Below are positions 31,704 through 41,194 of a stretch of DNA of 64,000 nucleotides, piece by piece; the first letter of the stretch is position 1, and each line of letters opens with the position of its first letter. The stretch comes from Streptomyces sp. Tu 3180 (GTDB lineage Bacteria > Actinomycetota > Actinomycetes > Streptomycetales > Streptomycetaceae): positions 2,316,501-2,380,500 of the forward strand of contig NZ_WOXS01000002.1 in the NCBI RefSeq assembly GCF_009852415.1, given 5' to 3'. The notes below the pieces were generated by a model, which did no database searches, had not been told where the DNA came from, and worked only from the letters and a program-made list of their open reading frames with translations. Position numbers and translations under genes: made by a program.

Positions 31704-32459
31704 TCAGCGCACCGGGTGCCCGGCCTCCCGCAGGGTGTCCTTGACCTGGCCGATGCGCAGGTCGCCGAAGTGGAAGACCGAGGCCGCGAGGACCGCGTCC
31801 GCGCCCGCCGCGACCGCGGGCGGGAAGTCGGCCGCCTTGCCGGCGCCGCCCGAGGCGATCACCGGGACGGTGACGTGCTTCCGGACGGCGGCGATCATCT
31901 CCAGGTCGTAGCCGTCCTTGGTGCCGTCGGCGTCCATGGAGTTGAGCAGGATCTCGCCGGCACCCAGCTCGGCGGCGCGGTGCGCCCACTCCACGGCGTC
32001 GATCCCGGTGCCGCGGCGGCCGCCGTGCGTGGTGACCTCGAAGGTTCCGGACTCCGTGCGGCGGGCGTCGACCGAGAGGACGAGGACCTGCCGGCCGAAG
32101 CGCTCGGCGATCTCGCGGATCAGGTCGGGGCGGGCGATGGCGGCGGTGTTCACGCCCACCTTGTCGGCGCCCGCCCGCAGCAGCCTGTCCACGTCCTCGG
32201 CGGTGCGCACGCCGCCGCCCACCGTCAGTGGGATGAACACCTGCTCGGCGGTGCGGCGCACCACGTCGTACGTCGTCTCGCGGTTGCCCGACGAGGCGGT
32301 GATGTCCAGGAACGTCAGCTCGTCGGCGCCCTCGGCGTCGTACACCTTGGCCATCTCGACGGGGTCGCCCGCGTCGCGCAGGTTCTGGAAGTTGACGCCC
32401 TTGACCACCCGGCCGTTGTCCACGTCCAGGCAGGGGATGACTCGGACCGCCAGGGTCAT
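31704..32459 (-). CDS. hisF: Imidazole glycerol phosphate synthase, cyclase subunit
   Basis: A 251-aa TIM barrel that with HisH makes imidazole glycerol phosphate and AICAR. The catalytic Asp residues lie in [18 protein letters not shown] and [15 protein letters not shown]; the phosphate loops [10 protein letters not shown] and [11 protein letters not shown] are present. It overlaps the ridA stop by 4 bp (ATGA). Last gene of the his operon. Confidence 0.97.
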   Translation of the reverse strand: MTLAVRVIPCLDVDNGRVVKGVNFQNLRDAGDPVEMAKVYDAEGADELTFLDITASSGNRETTYDVVRRTAEQVFIPLTVGGGVRTAEDVDRLLRAGADKVGVNTAAIARPDLIREIAERFGRQVLVLSVDARRTESGTFEVTTHGGRRGTGIDAVEWAHRAAELGAGEILLNSMDADGTKDGYDLEMIAAVRKHVTVPVIASGGAGKAADFPPAVAAGADAVLAASVFHFGDLRIGQVKDTLREAGHPVR

Positions 32460-32860
32460 GAATCCACGGCTCCTCTGAATGCTTCGAGTTCCACTGAGAC
32501 CAGTACGCGCGAGTCGACGAAGCCCTCGACCACCAGCAGGGTGGTGACCGGGCGCACCGCGTCGAACAGCTCCTTGTGGGCGCGTCCGGCCGCGTCGACG
32601 TCCCGTGCGTGGGCGAGGTGGACGCGCGTGCGGATCACGGACTCGACGCCGAGCCCGAACTCGCCGATCGCCTCCAGCGCGGTGGTGAAGGCGGCCTTGG
32701 CCTGCTCGTACGGGTCGCCCTCCCCGTGGAGCACGGTGCCCCGGAACGCGGTGGTGCCCGCCACCAGGACGCGGTCGCCCGCCGCCACGGCGCGCGCGAA
32801 ACCGAAGGACTCCTCCCAGGGACTTCCGCTCTGCACGCGCCGTACGGCTCCGGATGTCAT
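32456..32860 (-). CDS. RidA/YjgF-family protein within the his operon
   Basis: A 134-aa protein of the Rid family. It shows the fold pattern [60 protein letters not shown] and [12 protein letters not shown]; the Arg of VIRTRVHL matches the Arg that binds imine intermediates in RidA proper. RidA proteins hydrolyse reactive enamine/imine intermediates from PLP enzymes. Overlaps of 4 bp with both priA and hisF show it is an integral part of the operon. It may be a Rid subgroup other than RidA, so the symbol is left blank. Confidence 0.86.
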   Translation of the reverse strand: MTSGAVRRVQSGSPWEESFGFARAVAAGDRVLVAGTTAFRGTVLHGEGDPYEQAKAAFTTALEAIGEFGLGVESVIRTRVHLAHARDVDAAGRAHKELFDAVRPVTTLLVVEGFVDSRVLVSVELEAFRGAVDS

Positions 32861-33582
32861 CGCGACACAGCCTCCAGGGCCTCTTCCAGCGTGAACGCCT
32901 TGGCGTACAGGGCCTTCCCGACGATGGCGCCCTCGACGCCGAGCGGCACGAGCCCCGCGAGGGCGCGCAGGTCGTCCAGCGAGGACACGCCGCCGGAGGC
33001 GACCACCGGGCGGTCGGTGGCGGCGCAGACGTTCTTCAGCAGCTCCAGGTTGGGGCCCTGGAGGGTGCCGTCCTTGGCGATGTCGGTGACGACGTAGCGG
33101 GCGCAGCCCTCCTTGTCGAGACGCTCCAGCGTCTCGTAGAGGTCGCCGCCGTCGCGGGTCCAGCCGCGGCCGCGCAGGGTGGTGCCGCGCACGTCGAGGC
33201 CGACGGCGATCTTGTCGCCGTGCTCGGCGATGACCCGGGCGACCCACTCGGGGGTCTCCAGGGCGGCCGTGCCGAGGTTGACGCGGGTGCAGCCGGTGGC
33301 GAGGGCCGCGGCGAGGGTGTCGTCGTCGCGGATGCCGCCGGACAGCTCGACCTTGATGTCCATCGCCCCGGCGACCTCGGCGATCAGCTCGCGGTTGTCG
33401 CCGGTGCCGAACGCGGCGTCCAGGTCGACCAGGTGCAGCCACTCGGCGCCCGAACGCTGCCAGGCGAGGGCGGCCTCGAGGGGGGAGCCGTACGACGTTT
33501 CCGTACCGGACTCGCCGTGCACCAGGCGGACGGCCTGGCCGTCGCGGACGTCGACGGCGGGGAGCAGTTCGAGCTTGGCCAT
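32857..33582 (-). CDS. priA: PriA, bifunctional HisA/TrpF isomerase
   Basis: A 241-aa TIM barrel. In Streptomyces and mycobacteria this protein catalyses both the HisA step (ProFAR isomerisation) and the TrpF step (phosphoribosylanthranilate isomerisation). Acid/base Asp residues lie in [19 protein letters not shown] and [26 protein letters not shown] and the phosphate loop GAIVGKALY are present. The ATG at 33582 begins [12 protein letters not shown]; the frame is open to 33624. The absence of a trpF gene in the window supports dual use. It overlaps ridA by 4 bp. Confidence 0.95.
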   Translation of the reverse strand: MAKLELLPAVDVRDGQAVRLVHGESGTETSYGSPLEAALAWQRSGAEWLHLVDLDAAFGTGDNRELIAEVAGAMDIKVELSGGIRDDDTLAAALATGCTRVNLGTAALETPEWVARVIAEHGDKIAVGLDVRGTTLRGRGWTRDGGDLYETLERLDKEGCARYVVTDIAKDGTLQGPNLELLKNVCAATDRPVVASGGVSSLDDLRALAGLVPLGVEGAIVGKALYAKAFTLEEALEAVSR

Positions 33583-33586
33583 GTCT

Positions 33587-34228
33587 CTACAGGGTTCCGA
33601 TCCAGTTGGTGAGGAGCTGGGCACCGGCGTCGCCGGACTTCTCGGGGTGGAACTGGGTGGCCCACAGGGCGCCGTTCTCCACGGCCGCCACGAACGGCCT
33701 GCCGTGCGTGGACCAGGTGACCAGCGGGGCGCGCATCGCCGGGTTCGCGGTCTCCAGGGTCCAGTCGTGGACCGCGTAGGAGTGCACGAAGTAGAAGCGG
33801 GCGTCCGCGTCGAGGCCGGCGAACAGCTCGGAGCCGGCCGGTGCTTCCACGGTGTTCCAGCCCATGTGGGGCACGACGTCGGCCTGCAGCGGCTCCACCG
33901 AGCCGGGCCACTCGTCGAGGCCCTCGGTCTCCACGCCGTGCTCGACGCCGCGCGCGAACAGGATCTGCATGCCGACGCAGATGCCCATCACCGGGCGGCC
34001 GCCGGCCAGCCGGCGGTCGACGATCCAGTCGCCGCGCGCCTCCTTCAGGCCCTTCATGCAGGCGGCGAAGGCGCCGACGCCGGGCACCAGCAGGCCGTCG
34101 GCGTTCATGGCCCGGTCGAAGTCACCGGTGATCTCGACGTCGGCCCCCGCGCGGGCGAGGGCACGCTCGGCGGAGCGGACGTTGCCGAAGCCGTAGTCGA
34201 AGACCACGACCTTCTTGGCGGTGCTCAC
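33587..34228 (-). CDS. hisH: Imidazole glycerol phosphate synthase, glutamine amidotransferase subunit
   Basis: A 213-aa class I glutaminase that delivers ammonia to HisF. The triad is visible: Cys in [10 protein letters not shown], and His and Glu in TQFHPEKSG. Also [33 protein letters not shown] and FVHSYAV. GTG 34228 follows a strong GGAGGTG that lies inside the end of the small membrane gene, so translation is coupled. Confidence 0.97.
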   Translation of the reverse strand: MSTAKKVVVFDYGFGNVRSAERALARAGADVEITGDFDRAMNADGLLVPGVGAFAACMKGLKEARGDWIVDRRLAGGRPVMGICVGMQILFARGVEHGVETEGLDEWPGSVEPLQADVVPHMGWNTVEAPAGSELFAGLDADARFYFVHSYAVHDWTLETANPAMRAPLVTWSTHGRPFVAAVENGALWATQFHPEKSGDAGAQLLTNWIGTL

Positions 34229-34232
34229 GGGG

Positions 34233-34391
34233 TCACACCTCCAGCCTCAGGACGCCCGCGCCGAGGCACAGCGCGGCGCCGATCGAGAGGAGCACGATCA
34301 GGCTCGTGGGCATCTTCTGCTTGACGAAGGAGATGATCCCGCCGATGAAGAACAGGCCGACGACGATCAGGACGGTGGACAGGCCGTTCAT
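34233..34391 (-). CDS. 52-aa small membrane protein in the his operon
   Basis: A short [35 protein letters not shown]..., with two hydrophobic helices joined by a basic loop (FVKQKMPT), predicting a hairpin with its loop in the cytoplasm. It starts 2 bp after the hisB stop and its last codons contain the hisH Shine-Dalgarno. I recall a similar short gene at this position in other Streptomyces. No function known; it may exist partly to couple hisB and hisH translation. Confidence 0.75.
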   Translation of the reverse strand: MNGLSTVLIVVGLFFIGGIISFVKQKMPTSLIVLLSIGAALCLGAGVLRLEV

Positions 34392-34393
34392 GC

Positions 34394-34987
34394 CTACAGC
34401 GCCCCCTTCGTGGAGGGCAGGATGCCCGCCGCGCGCGGGTCGCGCTCGGAGGCGTAGCGCAGGGCCCGGGCGAGCGCCTTGAACTGGCACTCCACGATGT
34501 GGTGCGCGTTGCGCCCGTAGGGCACGTGCACGTGCAGCGCGATCTGGGCCTGGGCGACGAAGGACTCCAGGATGTGCCGGGTCATCGTCACGTCGTACTC
34601 GCCGATCATCGGCGCCATGTTCTCGGGCTCGGTGTGCACGAGGTAGGGGCGGCCGGACAGGTCGACGGTGACCTGGGCGAGGGACTCGTCCAGCGGGACC
34701 GTGCAGTTGCCGAAGCGGTAGATGCCCACCTTGTCGCCGAGCGCCTGCTTGAAGGCGGCGCCGAGCGCGAGGGCGGTGTCCTCGATGGTGTGGTGGGAGT
34801 CGATGTGCAGGTCGCCCTCGGTCTTCACGGTCAGGTCGAACAGACCGTGCCGGCCGAGCTGGTCGAGCATGTGGTCGTAGAAGCCGACCCCGGTGGAGAT
34901 CTCGGTCCTCCCGGTGCCGTCGAGGTCGATCTCGACGAGGACGGACGTCTCCTTGGTGGTGCGTTCCACGCGTCCTGTGCGGCTCAT
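34394..34987 (-). CDS. hisB: Imidazoleglycerol-phosphate dehydratase
   Basis: A 197-aa Mn-dependent dehydratase. The two diagnostic metal-binding repeats are present: [14 protein letters not shown] and [33 protein letters not shown] gives the substrate loop. Monofunctional, without the phosphatase domain of the enterobacterial HisB. The ATG overlaps the hisC stop (ATGA). Confidence 0.97.
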   Translation of the reverse strand: MSRTGRVERTTKETSVLVEIDLDGTGRTEISTGVGFYDHMLDQLGRHGLFDLTVKTEGDLHIDSHHTIEDTALALGAAFKQALGDKVGIYRFGNCTVPLDESLAQVTVDLSGRPYLVHTEPENMAPMIGEYDVTMTRHILESFVAQAQIALHVHVPYGRNAHHIVECQFKALARALRYASERDPRAAGILPSTKGAL

Positions 34988-36090
34988 GAACTCTGCTCCT
35001 TCTTCAACTCACGTACCGCGTCGAGGAACGCGTCGTTCTCTTCGGGGGTCCCGGCGGTCACCCGCAGCCATCCGGGCACGCCGTTGTCCCGGACCAGGAC
35101 GCCCCGGTCGAGGATCTCCCGCCAGGCGGCGTGGGCGTCCTCGAACCTGCCGAACTGGACGAAGTTGGCGTCGGACTCGGTGACCTCGTAGCCGATGGCG
35201 CGCAGTTCGGCGACCAGCCGGTCCCGTTCGGCCTTGAGCTGCTCGACGTAGCCGAGCAGGGCGTCGGTGTGCTCCAGGGCGGCCAGCGCGGTCGCCTGGG
35301 TGACGGCCGAGAGGTGGTACGGCAGCCGGACGAGCTGCACGGCGTCCACGACCGCGGGGTGCGCGGCGAGGTAGCCGAGGCGCAGTCCGGCCGCGCCGAA
35401 CGCCTTCGACATGGTGCGGGAGACGACCAGGTGGGGCCGTCCGTCGAGCAGCCGGAGCAGCGAGTCGCCGTGGCTGAACTCGACGTACGCCTCGTCCACG
35501 ACCACCATCGACGGCCCGGCCGCCTGGGCGGCCTCGTACAGGGCGAGGACCGTCTCGGGCGGGACCGCGTTGCCGGTGGGGTTGTTGGGGGTGGTGATGA
35601 AGACGACGTCCGGGCGGTGCTCGGCGATCGCCTCCTTCGCGGCGGCGACGTCGATGGTGAAGTCGTCGCCGCGGGGGCCGGAGATCCAGCCGGTGCCGGT
35701 GCCGCGCGCGATGAGTCCGTGCATCGAGTACGACGGCTCGAAGCCGATCGCGGTGCGGCCGGGTCCGCCGAAGGTCTGCAGCAGCTGCTGGATGACCTCG
35801 TTGGAGCCGTTGGCGGCCCACACGTTCTCCGGGCCGACCGGGTGGCCGGCCGTCTTCGTCAGGTACTCGGCCAGCCTGGTGCGCAGCTCCACCGCGTCCC
35901 GGTCGGGGTAGCGGTTGAGGTGCCGGGCGGCTTCCCGGACCCGCTCGGTGATCCGCTCGACCAGCGGCTCGGGCAGCGGGTAGGGGTTCTCGTTGGTGTT
36001 CAGCCGTACGGGGACGTCCAGCTGGGGCGCGCCGTAGGGGGACTTGCCGCGCAGCTCGTCCCGTACGGGGAGATCGTCGATGCCGGTCAC
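34984..36090 (-). CDS. hisC: Histidinol-phosphate aminotransferase
   Basis: A 368-aa class I/II PLP aminotransferase. PLP Lys lies in [59 protein letters not shown] (read as TPNNPTGN) and VVDEAYVEF are the usual motifs. GTG 36090 begins [23 protein letters not shown] and overlaps the hisD stop by 4 bp. Confidence 0.97.
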   Translation of the reverse strand: MTGIDDLPVRDELRGKSPYGAPQLDVPVRLNTNENPYPLPEPLVERITERVREAARHLNRYPDRDAVELRTRLAEYLTKTAGHPVGPENVWAANGSNEVIQQLLQTFGGPGRTAIGFEPSYSMHGLIARGTGTGWISGPRGDDFTIDVAAAKEAIAEHRPDVVFITTPNNPTGNAVPPETVLALYEAAQAAGPSMVVVDEAYVEFSHGDSLLRLLDGRPHLVVSRTMSKAFGAAGLRLGYLAAHPAVVDAVQLVRLPYHLSAVTQATALAALEHTDALLGYVEQLKAERDRLVAELRAIGYEVTESDANFVQFGRFEDAHAAWREILDRGVLVRDNGVPGWLRVTAGTPEENDAFLDAVRELKKEQSS

Positions 36091-37412
36091 TTGCTCTCGG
36101 GTACCTTCCAGCCGAACCTCGCCTTGATCGCCGCGCCGTGCGCGGGCAGGTCCTCCGCCTCCGCCAGCGTCACCACGTGGTGCGCGACCTCGGCCAGCGC
36201 GTCCTCGGTGTAGTCGACGATGTGGATGCCGCGCAGGAAGGACTGGACGGACAGGCCCGAGGAGTGGCAGGCGCAGCCGCCGGTGGGCAGGACGTGGTTG
36301 GAGCCGGCCGCGTAGTCGCCCAGCGAGACCGGGGCCCAGGGGCCGACGAAGACCGCGCCGGCGTTGCGCACCCGGTCGGCGACCGCGGCGGCGTCGGCGG
36401 TCTGGATCTCCAGGTGCTCGGCGCCGTAGGCGTCGACGACCCGCAGGCCCTCGTCGAGGCCGTCGACCAGGACGATGGCGGACTGCCGGCCGGAGAGCGC
36501 CGGGACGATCCGGTCGTCCACGTGCTTGCTGGCCTCGACCTGCGGCCGGAGCTCCTTCTCGACCGCGTCCGCGAGGTCGGCGGAGTCGGTGACCAGGACG
36601 GCGGCGGCCAGCGGGTCGTGCTCGGCCTGGCTGATCAGGTCGGAGGCGACGTGCACCGGGTCGGCCGTGGAGTCCGCGAGGATCGCGATCTCGGTCGGGC
36701 CGGCCTCGGCGTCGATGCCGATGCGGCCGGTGAAGTAGCGCTTGGCGGCGGCGACCCAGATGTTGCCGGGGCCGGTGACCATGTTCGCGGGCGGGCAGGA
36801 CTCGGTGCCGTAGGCGAACATCGCCACGGCGGTGGCGCCGCCGGCCGCGTAGACCTCGTCGACGCCGAGCAGGGCGCACGCGGCGAGGACGGTCGGGTGC
36901 GGCAGCCCGCCGAACTCGGCCTGGGCCGGGGAGGCGAGCGCGACCGACGGGACGCCGGCCTCCTGGGCGGGCACGGCGTTCATGATCACGGAGGACGGGT
37001 ACACGGACCGTCCGCCCGGCGCGTACAGGCCGACGCGGTCGACCGGCACCCACTTCTCGGTGACCGTGCCGCCGGGCACGACCTGGGTGGTGTGCGTGGT
37101 GCGGCGCTGCTCGCGGTGGACGAGCCGGGCGCGCCGGATGGACTCCTCCAGGGCGGCGCGCACGGCCGGGTCCAGCCCCTCCAGGGCGTCGGTGAGCGCC
37201 CGTGCCGGGACCCGGACGGATTCCAGACGCACGCCGTCGAACCGCTCGGCGAAGTCGATCAGCGCCGCGTCGCCGCGATGATGCACGTCCTCGCAGATCG
37301 GACGCACCTTCTCCAGGGCGGCCGCGACGTCGAAGTCGGCTCGGGGCAGCAGGTCGCGCAGGGCGGGGCCCTCGGGAAGGGCGTCGCCGCGCAGATCGAT
37401 TCGGGAGATCAC
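36087..37412 (-). CDS. hisD: Histidinol dehydrogenase
   Basis: A 441-aa zinc and NAD enzyme for the last two steps of histidine synthesis, first gene of the operon. It begins [15 protein letters not shown]; motifs include [45 protein letters not shown], the catalytic [16 protein letters not shown] and [30 protein letters not shown] 37412 is chosen by homology to the family start; the frame stays open to 37517 but that extension is not family-like. The 192-bp gap to the divergent beta-helix gene must hold the his promoter. Confidence 0.96.
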   Translation of the reverse strand: MISRIDLRGDALPEGPALRDLLPRADFDVAAALEKVRPICEDVHHRGDAALIDFAERFDGVRLESVRVPARALTDALEGLDPAVRAALEESIRRARLVHREQRRTTHTTQVVPGGTVTEKWVPVDRVGLYAPGGRSVYPSSVIMNAVPAQEAGVPSVALASPAQAEFGGLPHPTVLAACALLGVDEVYAAGGATAVAMFAYGTESCPPANMVTGPGNIWVAAAKRYFTGRIGIDAEAGPTEIAILADSTADPVHVASDLISQAEHDPLAAAVLVTDSADLADAVEKELRPQVEASKHVDDRIVPALSGRQSAIVLVDGLDEGLRVVDAYGAEHLEIQTADAAAVADRVRNAGAVFVGPWAPVSLGDYAAGSNHVLPTGGCACHSSGLSVQSFLRGIHIVDYTEDALAEVAHHVVTLAEAEDLPAHGAAIKARFGWKVPESK

Positions 37413-37518
37413 GTGCTCAATTCTCTCAGACCCGCGCGGTAGGACGTCCGTCCGTTCCAATGGCTGATACGGAACCCCCCGGTGACAGTGCGCACACACC
37501 CCGGAGATCTTTTTCACT

Positions 37519-37542
37519 TTCCGTGTTCAACCTCTCACGGAA
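37519..37542. promoter_or_regulatory. Inverted repeat in the hisD/beta-helix divergent region
   Basis: TTCCGTG and CACGGAA form a perfect 7-bp inverted repeat with a 10-nt spacer, about 107 bp upstream of hisD and 63 bp upstream of the divergent gene. The size and position suit a dimeric repressor operator. No protein can be named. Confidence 0.35.
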
Positions 37543-37604
37543 CCGGGCATGAACGGTTGTACGAAGGGACGAACCGACGAGTACCAGGGAGGGAGGGGGA
37601 AGCC

Positions 37605-39182
37605 GTGACCGACGGGGCGGGACCGCGCGCCGGGGACGTGCCGGAGGACCTGACCGCCGTGGAGGCCGGGATGTGGCAGGCCTTCCGCAACGGCAGCGTG
37701 TACGACCTGAGCAGCGGGGACGCGGTCGTCGACGATCCGCACGGAGGGCACCCGTGGGGCCCCGAGCGGACGGTCCGGGCCCGCGTCGTGTGCTGGCTCC
37801 TGCTGGACGGACCGCCCGCCCTGGCCGGCCGGGTGTCCTCGCTGAAGCTGGTCGGGGTGCGGATCAGCGGCGCCCTGGACCTGGCGGGCGGCACGGTCGT
37901 GCCGTACGTGGAGATGCGGGACTGCCGCTTCGAGCGGGACGTGCTGCTGCCGGAGGCCCGCTTCACGACCGTGCGGATGGTGGACTGCTCGATACCGCGC
38001 CTGGAGGCGGCCCGGCTGCACACCGAGGGCGACCTGCACCTGCCGCGCTGCCGGTTCCCGGGCGGTGTGCGGCTCACCGACGCCCGGATCGGCACGGACC
38101 TGCTGCTCAACCAGGCGATCGTGCACCGGGACCGCAGCGGCCGCTCGATCGCCGGGGACGGCCTGACGGTCGGACAGGACCTCCAGGCCGAGATGCTGGA
38201 GTCGCACGGCGAGCTGAGCCTGCGCAGCGCGACGATAGGCGTCTCGCTCAGCCTGCGCGGCGCCCGGCTGGCCAACCCGTACACCCGGCTCGCGCTGAAC
38301 GCCCCCCAGCTGACCGTGGAGCGTTCGCTGTACCTGACCCCGGCGGGCGTCGGCGCCCAGGCGCGGAGCGGGATGACCCCGGCCCGCGGGACGCGGATCC
38401 AGCGGTTCGAGTGCCAGGGCGGGGTGCGGCTGGACGACGGGCGGTTCGGGGACGCGGTCGACTTCGAGGGGGCCAGGTTCACCTTCACCGACGACCAGGA
38501 ACTGTCGCTGCGCCGGGTGCAGACGCCGGAGCTGCGCTTCCTCGGGGAGCGGCCGGCGCGCGGCAGGGTGGTGCTGTCGGGGGCGCGGGTGGTCAACCTG
38601 ATGGACCGGGCGGACAGCTGGCCGGGACCGGGCCGGCTGCACATGGGCGGCTTCGCCTACGAGAACCTGGTGCCGCGCGGCCCGTTCCCGCTGTCGCTCC
38701 GGCTGCGGTGGGTGGACGCGGCGAGCGCCGAGTACAACCCGGAGCCGTACGAGCGGCTGGCCGCCGTGCTGCGGGCGGGCGGGGAGGACGAGGACGCCCG
38801 CGAGGTGCTGCTCGCCAAGCAGCGCCGCCGCCGGGAGAGCCTGCCGCTCGCGGCCAAGCTGTGGGGCTACGCGCAGGACTGGACGGTCGCCTACGGGTAC
38901 CGGCCGGGCCGGGCCGCGGTGTGGATGGCGGTGCTGTGGGCGGGCGGTTCGCTGGCCTTCGCGCACGGACACCCCCCGCCCCTGAAGAGCGGCGAGCATC
39001 CCGCGTGGAACGCGCCCCTGTTCGCCCTGGACCTGCTGCTGCCGGTGATCGACCTGGGGCAGGTGGGCTTCTGGCAGCTGCGCGGCGGCTGGCAGTGGCT
39101 GGCGACCGCGTTCATCCTGCTGGGCTGGATCCTGGCGACGACGGTGGCGGCGGGGGCGACGCGGACGCTGCGGCGCACCTGA
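37605..39182 (+). CDS. Beta-helix (pentapeptide-like) repeat membrane protein
   Basis: A 525-aa protein. Residues ~75-330 are built of repeating units such as VGVRISGALDLAGGTVVPYVEMRDCRFERDVLLPEARF and GDLHLPRCRFPGGVRLTDARIGTDLLLNQA, a pattern of right-handed beta-helix like pentapeptide repeats. After an amphipathic region (EYNPEPYERLAAVLRAGGEDEDAREVLLAKQRRRRE), three hydrophobic segments end the protein (AAVWMAVLWAGGSLAFAHG, FALDLLLPVIDLGQ, WLATAFILLGWILATTVAAG). The N-terminal helix domain should be cytoplasmic. GTG 37605 follows GGAGGGAGGGGGA. Relatives are often labelled oxidoreductase without visible reason; I see no cofactor motif. Confidence 0.78.
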   Translation: MTDGAGPRAGDVPEDLTAVEAGMWQAFRNGSVYDLSSGDAVVDDPHGGHPWGPERTVRARVVCWLLLDGPPALAGRVSSLKLVGVRISGALDLAGGTVVPYVEMRDCRFERDVLLPEARFTTVRMVDCSIPRLEAARLHTEGDLHLPRCRFPGGVRLTDARIGTDLLLNQAIVHRDRSGRSIAGDGLTVGQDLQAEMLESHGELSLRSATIGVSLSLRGARLANPYTRLALNAPQLTVERSLYLTPAGVGAQARSGMTPARGTRIQRFECQGGVRLDDGRFGDAVDFEGARFTFTDDQELSLRRVQTPELRFLGERPARGRVVLSGARVVNLMDRADSWPGPGRLHMGGFAYENLVPRGPFPLSLRLRWVDAASAEYNPEPYERLAAVLRAGGEDEDAREVLLAKQRRRRESLPLAAKLWGYAQDWTVAYGYRPGRAAVWMAVLWAGGSLAFAHGHPPPLKSGEHPAWNAPLFALDLLLPVIDLGQVGFWQLRGGWQWLATAFILLGWILATTVAAGATRTLRRT

Positions 39183-39224
39183 GGGGCGGGCGGCGCCGTG
39201 CGCGGCGGCCGGGCCCCGGGTGCT

Positions 39225-39263
39225 CCGTGCGCGTCGCGCACGGCGAGGGAGCGTCGGCTTTTT
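39225..39263 (+). terminator. Hairpin plus T-run after the beta-helix gene
   Basis: CCGTGCGCG (39225-39233) and CGCGCACGG (39235-39243) form a perfect 9-bp inverted repeat with outer CTC/GAG pairing, followed by a TTTTT run at 39259-39263. One of the few T-tailed terminators in the window. Confidence 0.6.
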
Positions 39264-39343
39264 ACCGGGTCTTGACCGGTTCGCGTACAACCTTCGGCGA
39301 CTTCAGCGTGGCCCCTGGCGCGGCTGCGACCTGCGGTCTTTCA

Positions 39344-40414
39344 ATGGTCGACACCATGGCTCTGCTGCACGGATTCACCCGTACGTCCCGGGCACGCGGC
39401 AGGACGGGTGCCGCCCCCGTCGCCGTCGTGCTGCCCGCCGACGACGACGTGCTCCTCGACGCACCCGACGACGTGCTGGGTCCCGCGCTGGTCGCGGCCG
39501 CGATCGGCGATCACGCGCCCGCCGCCGGCCTGCTCGCCGCCACCCGGCGCCGGGGCACCTGGGAGGACCGCGACCGCTATGTGCGGCGGCTGGCCGCCTT
39601 CGCCCGCTCGCGCCCCGAGTGGCTGGACACCTGGCGCGCCCTCGACCCGTACGACCCCGACGGGCTGCTGGTGGAGGCCCAGCGGGCGGTGGACCGCGCC
39701 TGGGGCTCACCGGCCAGGGCCGAGCTGCTGCGTGAGGTGAGCCCGCTGATCACCGCCGCCGCGAAGGGGGACGACCGCGATCCGGTGCCCTGGCGGCTCG
39801 CCCTGGACCACGCCCGCGGCGCGCGCGCCGGGCACCGGTACTTCCAGGAGCTGTGGGAGGCCGCGGTCCGCCGCGCCCCGCACCACTACGGCTGCCACGT
39901 GGCGGCCCTGCGCTACCTGTCGTCCTCCTGGCGCGGTGCGCACCGCGAGTGCTTCGACTTCGCGGACCTGGCCGCCCAGGACGCGCCGGACGGCTCGTTC
40001 ACGCAGGCGCTGCCGCTGCGGGCGGCGTTCGGCTGTCTGACCGACGGCGGCGGCACCGGGGTGCCGCGCGAGCGGCTCGAGGCGGCGGCCGACCGCGCCG
40101 CCGCCCTGTCCGGCCGGCTGCCGGCGGGCCACTCCCGGCCGGCCGAACTGCGCAATCTGCTGACCTACGTCCTGGTCCGCCTCGAGCGCTGGCCGGACGC
40201 CCTGGAACAGCTGCGCCTGACCGGCCCGTACGCCACGTCCTTCCCCTGGGACCGGGACGCGGACGATCCGCTCGGGCGGTTCCTGGAGGTGCGTCAGGAC
40301 GTGCGCGCGGCGGTCGCGTCCGGCTCCTCCGGAGCGGGCGCCGCTCCCTCCGCCGCGGGCTTCGGCCCCCCGCGGAGCGGACGGGGCGGACGGGCCCGCT
40401 TCGGCGACCATTAG
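39344..40414 (+). CDS. Uncharacterised helical protein
   Basis: A 356-aa soluble, mostly helical protein I cannot assign to a named family. It contains DRDRYVRRLAAFARSRPEWLDTWRALDPYDPDGLLVEAQRAVDRAWG and later TPR-like spacing (ALDHARGARAGHRYFQELWEAAVRRAPHHYGCHVAALRYLSSSWRGAHRECFDFADLAAQDAPDGS), so an alpha-solenoid is plausible. The last ~40 residues are Ser/Gly/Arg-rich. The start is uncertain: ATG 39344 or 39356, neither with a good Shine-Dalgarno. Upstream of the Lon-N domain gene on the same strand; its TAG stop lies inside that gene's putative -10 box. Confidence 0.68.
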   Translation: MVDTMALLHGFTRTSRARGRTGAAPVAVVLPADDDVLLDAPDDVLGPALVAAAIGDHAPAAGLLAATRRRGTWEDRDRYVRRLAAFARSRPEWLDTWRALDPYDPDGLLVEAQRAVDRAWGSPARAELLREVSPLITAAAKGDDRDPVPWRLALDHARGARAGHRYFQELWEAAVRRAPHHYGCHVAALRYLSSSWRGAHRECFDFADLAAQDAPDGSFTQALPLRAAFGCLTDGGGTGVPRERLEAAADRAAALSGRLPAGHSRPAELRNLLTYVLVRLERWPDALEQLRLTGPYATSFPWDRDADDPLGRFLEVRQDVRAAVASGSSGAGAAPSAAGFGPPRSGRGGRARFGDH

Positions 40415-40417
40415 GCT
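40412..40417 (+). promoter_or_regulatory. Putative -10 box (TAGGCT) for the Lon-N domain gene
   Basis: TAGGCT eight bases before the GTG at 40426, with no Shine-Dalgarno. Its first three bases are the stop codon of the upstream gene. Consistent with a leaderless message. Confidence 0.4.
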
Positions 40418-40425
40418 TTTGCGTC

Positions 40426-41166
40426 GTGACCACCGTCCGGCTCCCGCTCTTCCCCCTGAACACGGTGCTGTTCCCGGGGCTCGTGCTCCCGCTCAACGTC
40501 TTCGAGGAGCGCTACCGCGCCATGATGCGCGAGCTGCTGAAGACCTCGGAGGACGAGCCGCGCCGGTTCGCCGTCGTGGCGATCCGCGACGGCCACGAGG
40601 TCGCGCCGAGCGCCCCCGGCCTGCCCGACCCGACCGCGGTGCCCGAGAGGGGGCCTGCGGCCGGCTTCGGCACCGACCCGCTCCGGGCCTTCCACAAGGT
40701 GGGCTGTGTGGCCGACGCGGCGACGATCCGGGAGCGGGCCGACGGCACCTTCGAGGTGCTGGCGACCGGCACGACCCGGGTGCGGCTGCTGTCGGTCGAC
40801 GCCTCCGGGCCGTATCTGACGGCCGAACTGGAGACGGTGGCCGAGGAGCCCGGCGACGAGGCGGGGACGCTGGCGGAGGGGGTGCTGCGGGCGTTCCGCC
40901 AGTACCAGAAGCGGCTGGCGGGGGCCCGGGAGCGGTCGCTGGCGACCGGCGCGGACCTGCCGGACGAGCCGGGCGTCGTCTCCTACCTGGTCGCCGCCGC
41001 GATGGTGCTGGACACGCCGACGAAGCAGCGTCTGCTCCAGGCGCCGGACACGGCGTCCCGGCTGCGCGACGAGCTGAAACTCCTTCGCGCGGAGACGGCC
41101 GTCATCCGTAGCCTGCCGTCGTTGCCGGCCGCGGATCTCACGCGCGGGCCGACGAGTCTCAACTGA
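40426..41166 (+). CDS. Lon N-terminal (LON substrate-binding) domain protein
   Basis: A 246-aa protein consisting only of the LON N-domain: VTTVRLPLFPLNTVLFPGLVLPLNVFEERYRAMMRELL, IREADGTFEVLATGTTRVRLL-type core, and a C-terminal helical part (VSYLVAAAMVLDTPTKQRLLQAPDTASRLRDELKLLRAE). The ATPase and protease domains of Lon are absent. Stand-alone LON proteins are widespread; a role in substrate recognition or as an adaptor is inferred only from the domain. A TAGGCT box eight bases before the GTG suggests a leaderless transcript. Confidence 0.87.
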   Translation: MTTVRLPLFPLNTVLFPGLVLPLNVFEERYRAMMRELLKTSEDEPRRFAVVAIRDGHEVAPSAPGLPDPTAVPERGPAAGFGTDPLRAFHKVGCVADAATIRERADGTFEVLATGTTRVRLLSVDASGPYLTAELETVAEEPGDEAGTLAEGVLRAFRQYQKRLAGARERSLATGADLPDEPGVVSYLVAAAMVLDTPTKQRLLQAPDTASRLRDELKLLRAETAVIRSLPSLPAADLTRGPTSLN

Positions 41167-41194
41167 CGCACGACTGTCTGGAGTGCAGACCGCG

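Noticed and set aside
37413..37517. In-frame extension upstream of hisD ([19 protein letters not shown]...) as a His leader peptide
   Set aside because: It has only two His codons, is in frame with hisD with no stop, and no attenuator hairpin pair is visible, so a leader-peptide mechanism is not supported.
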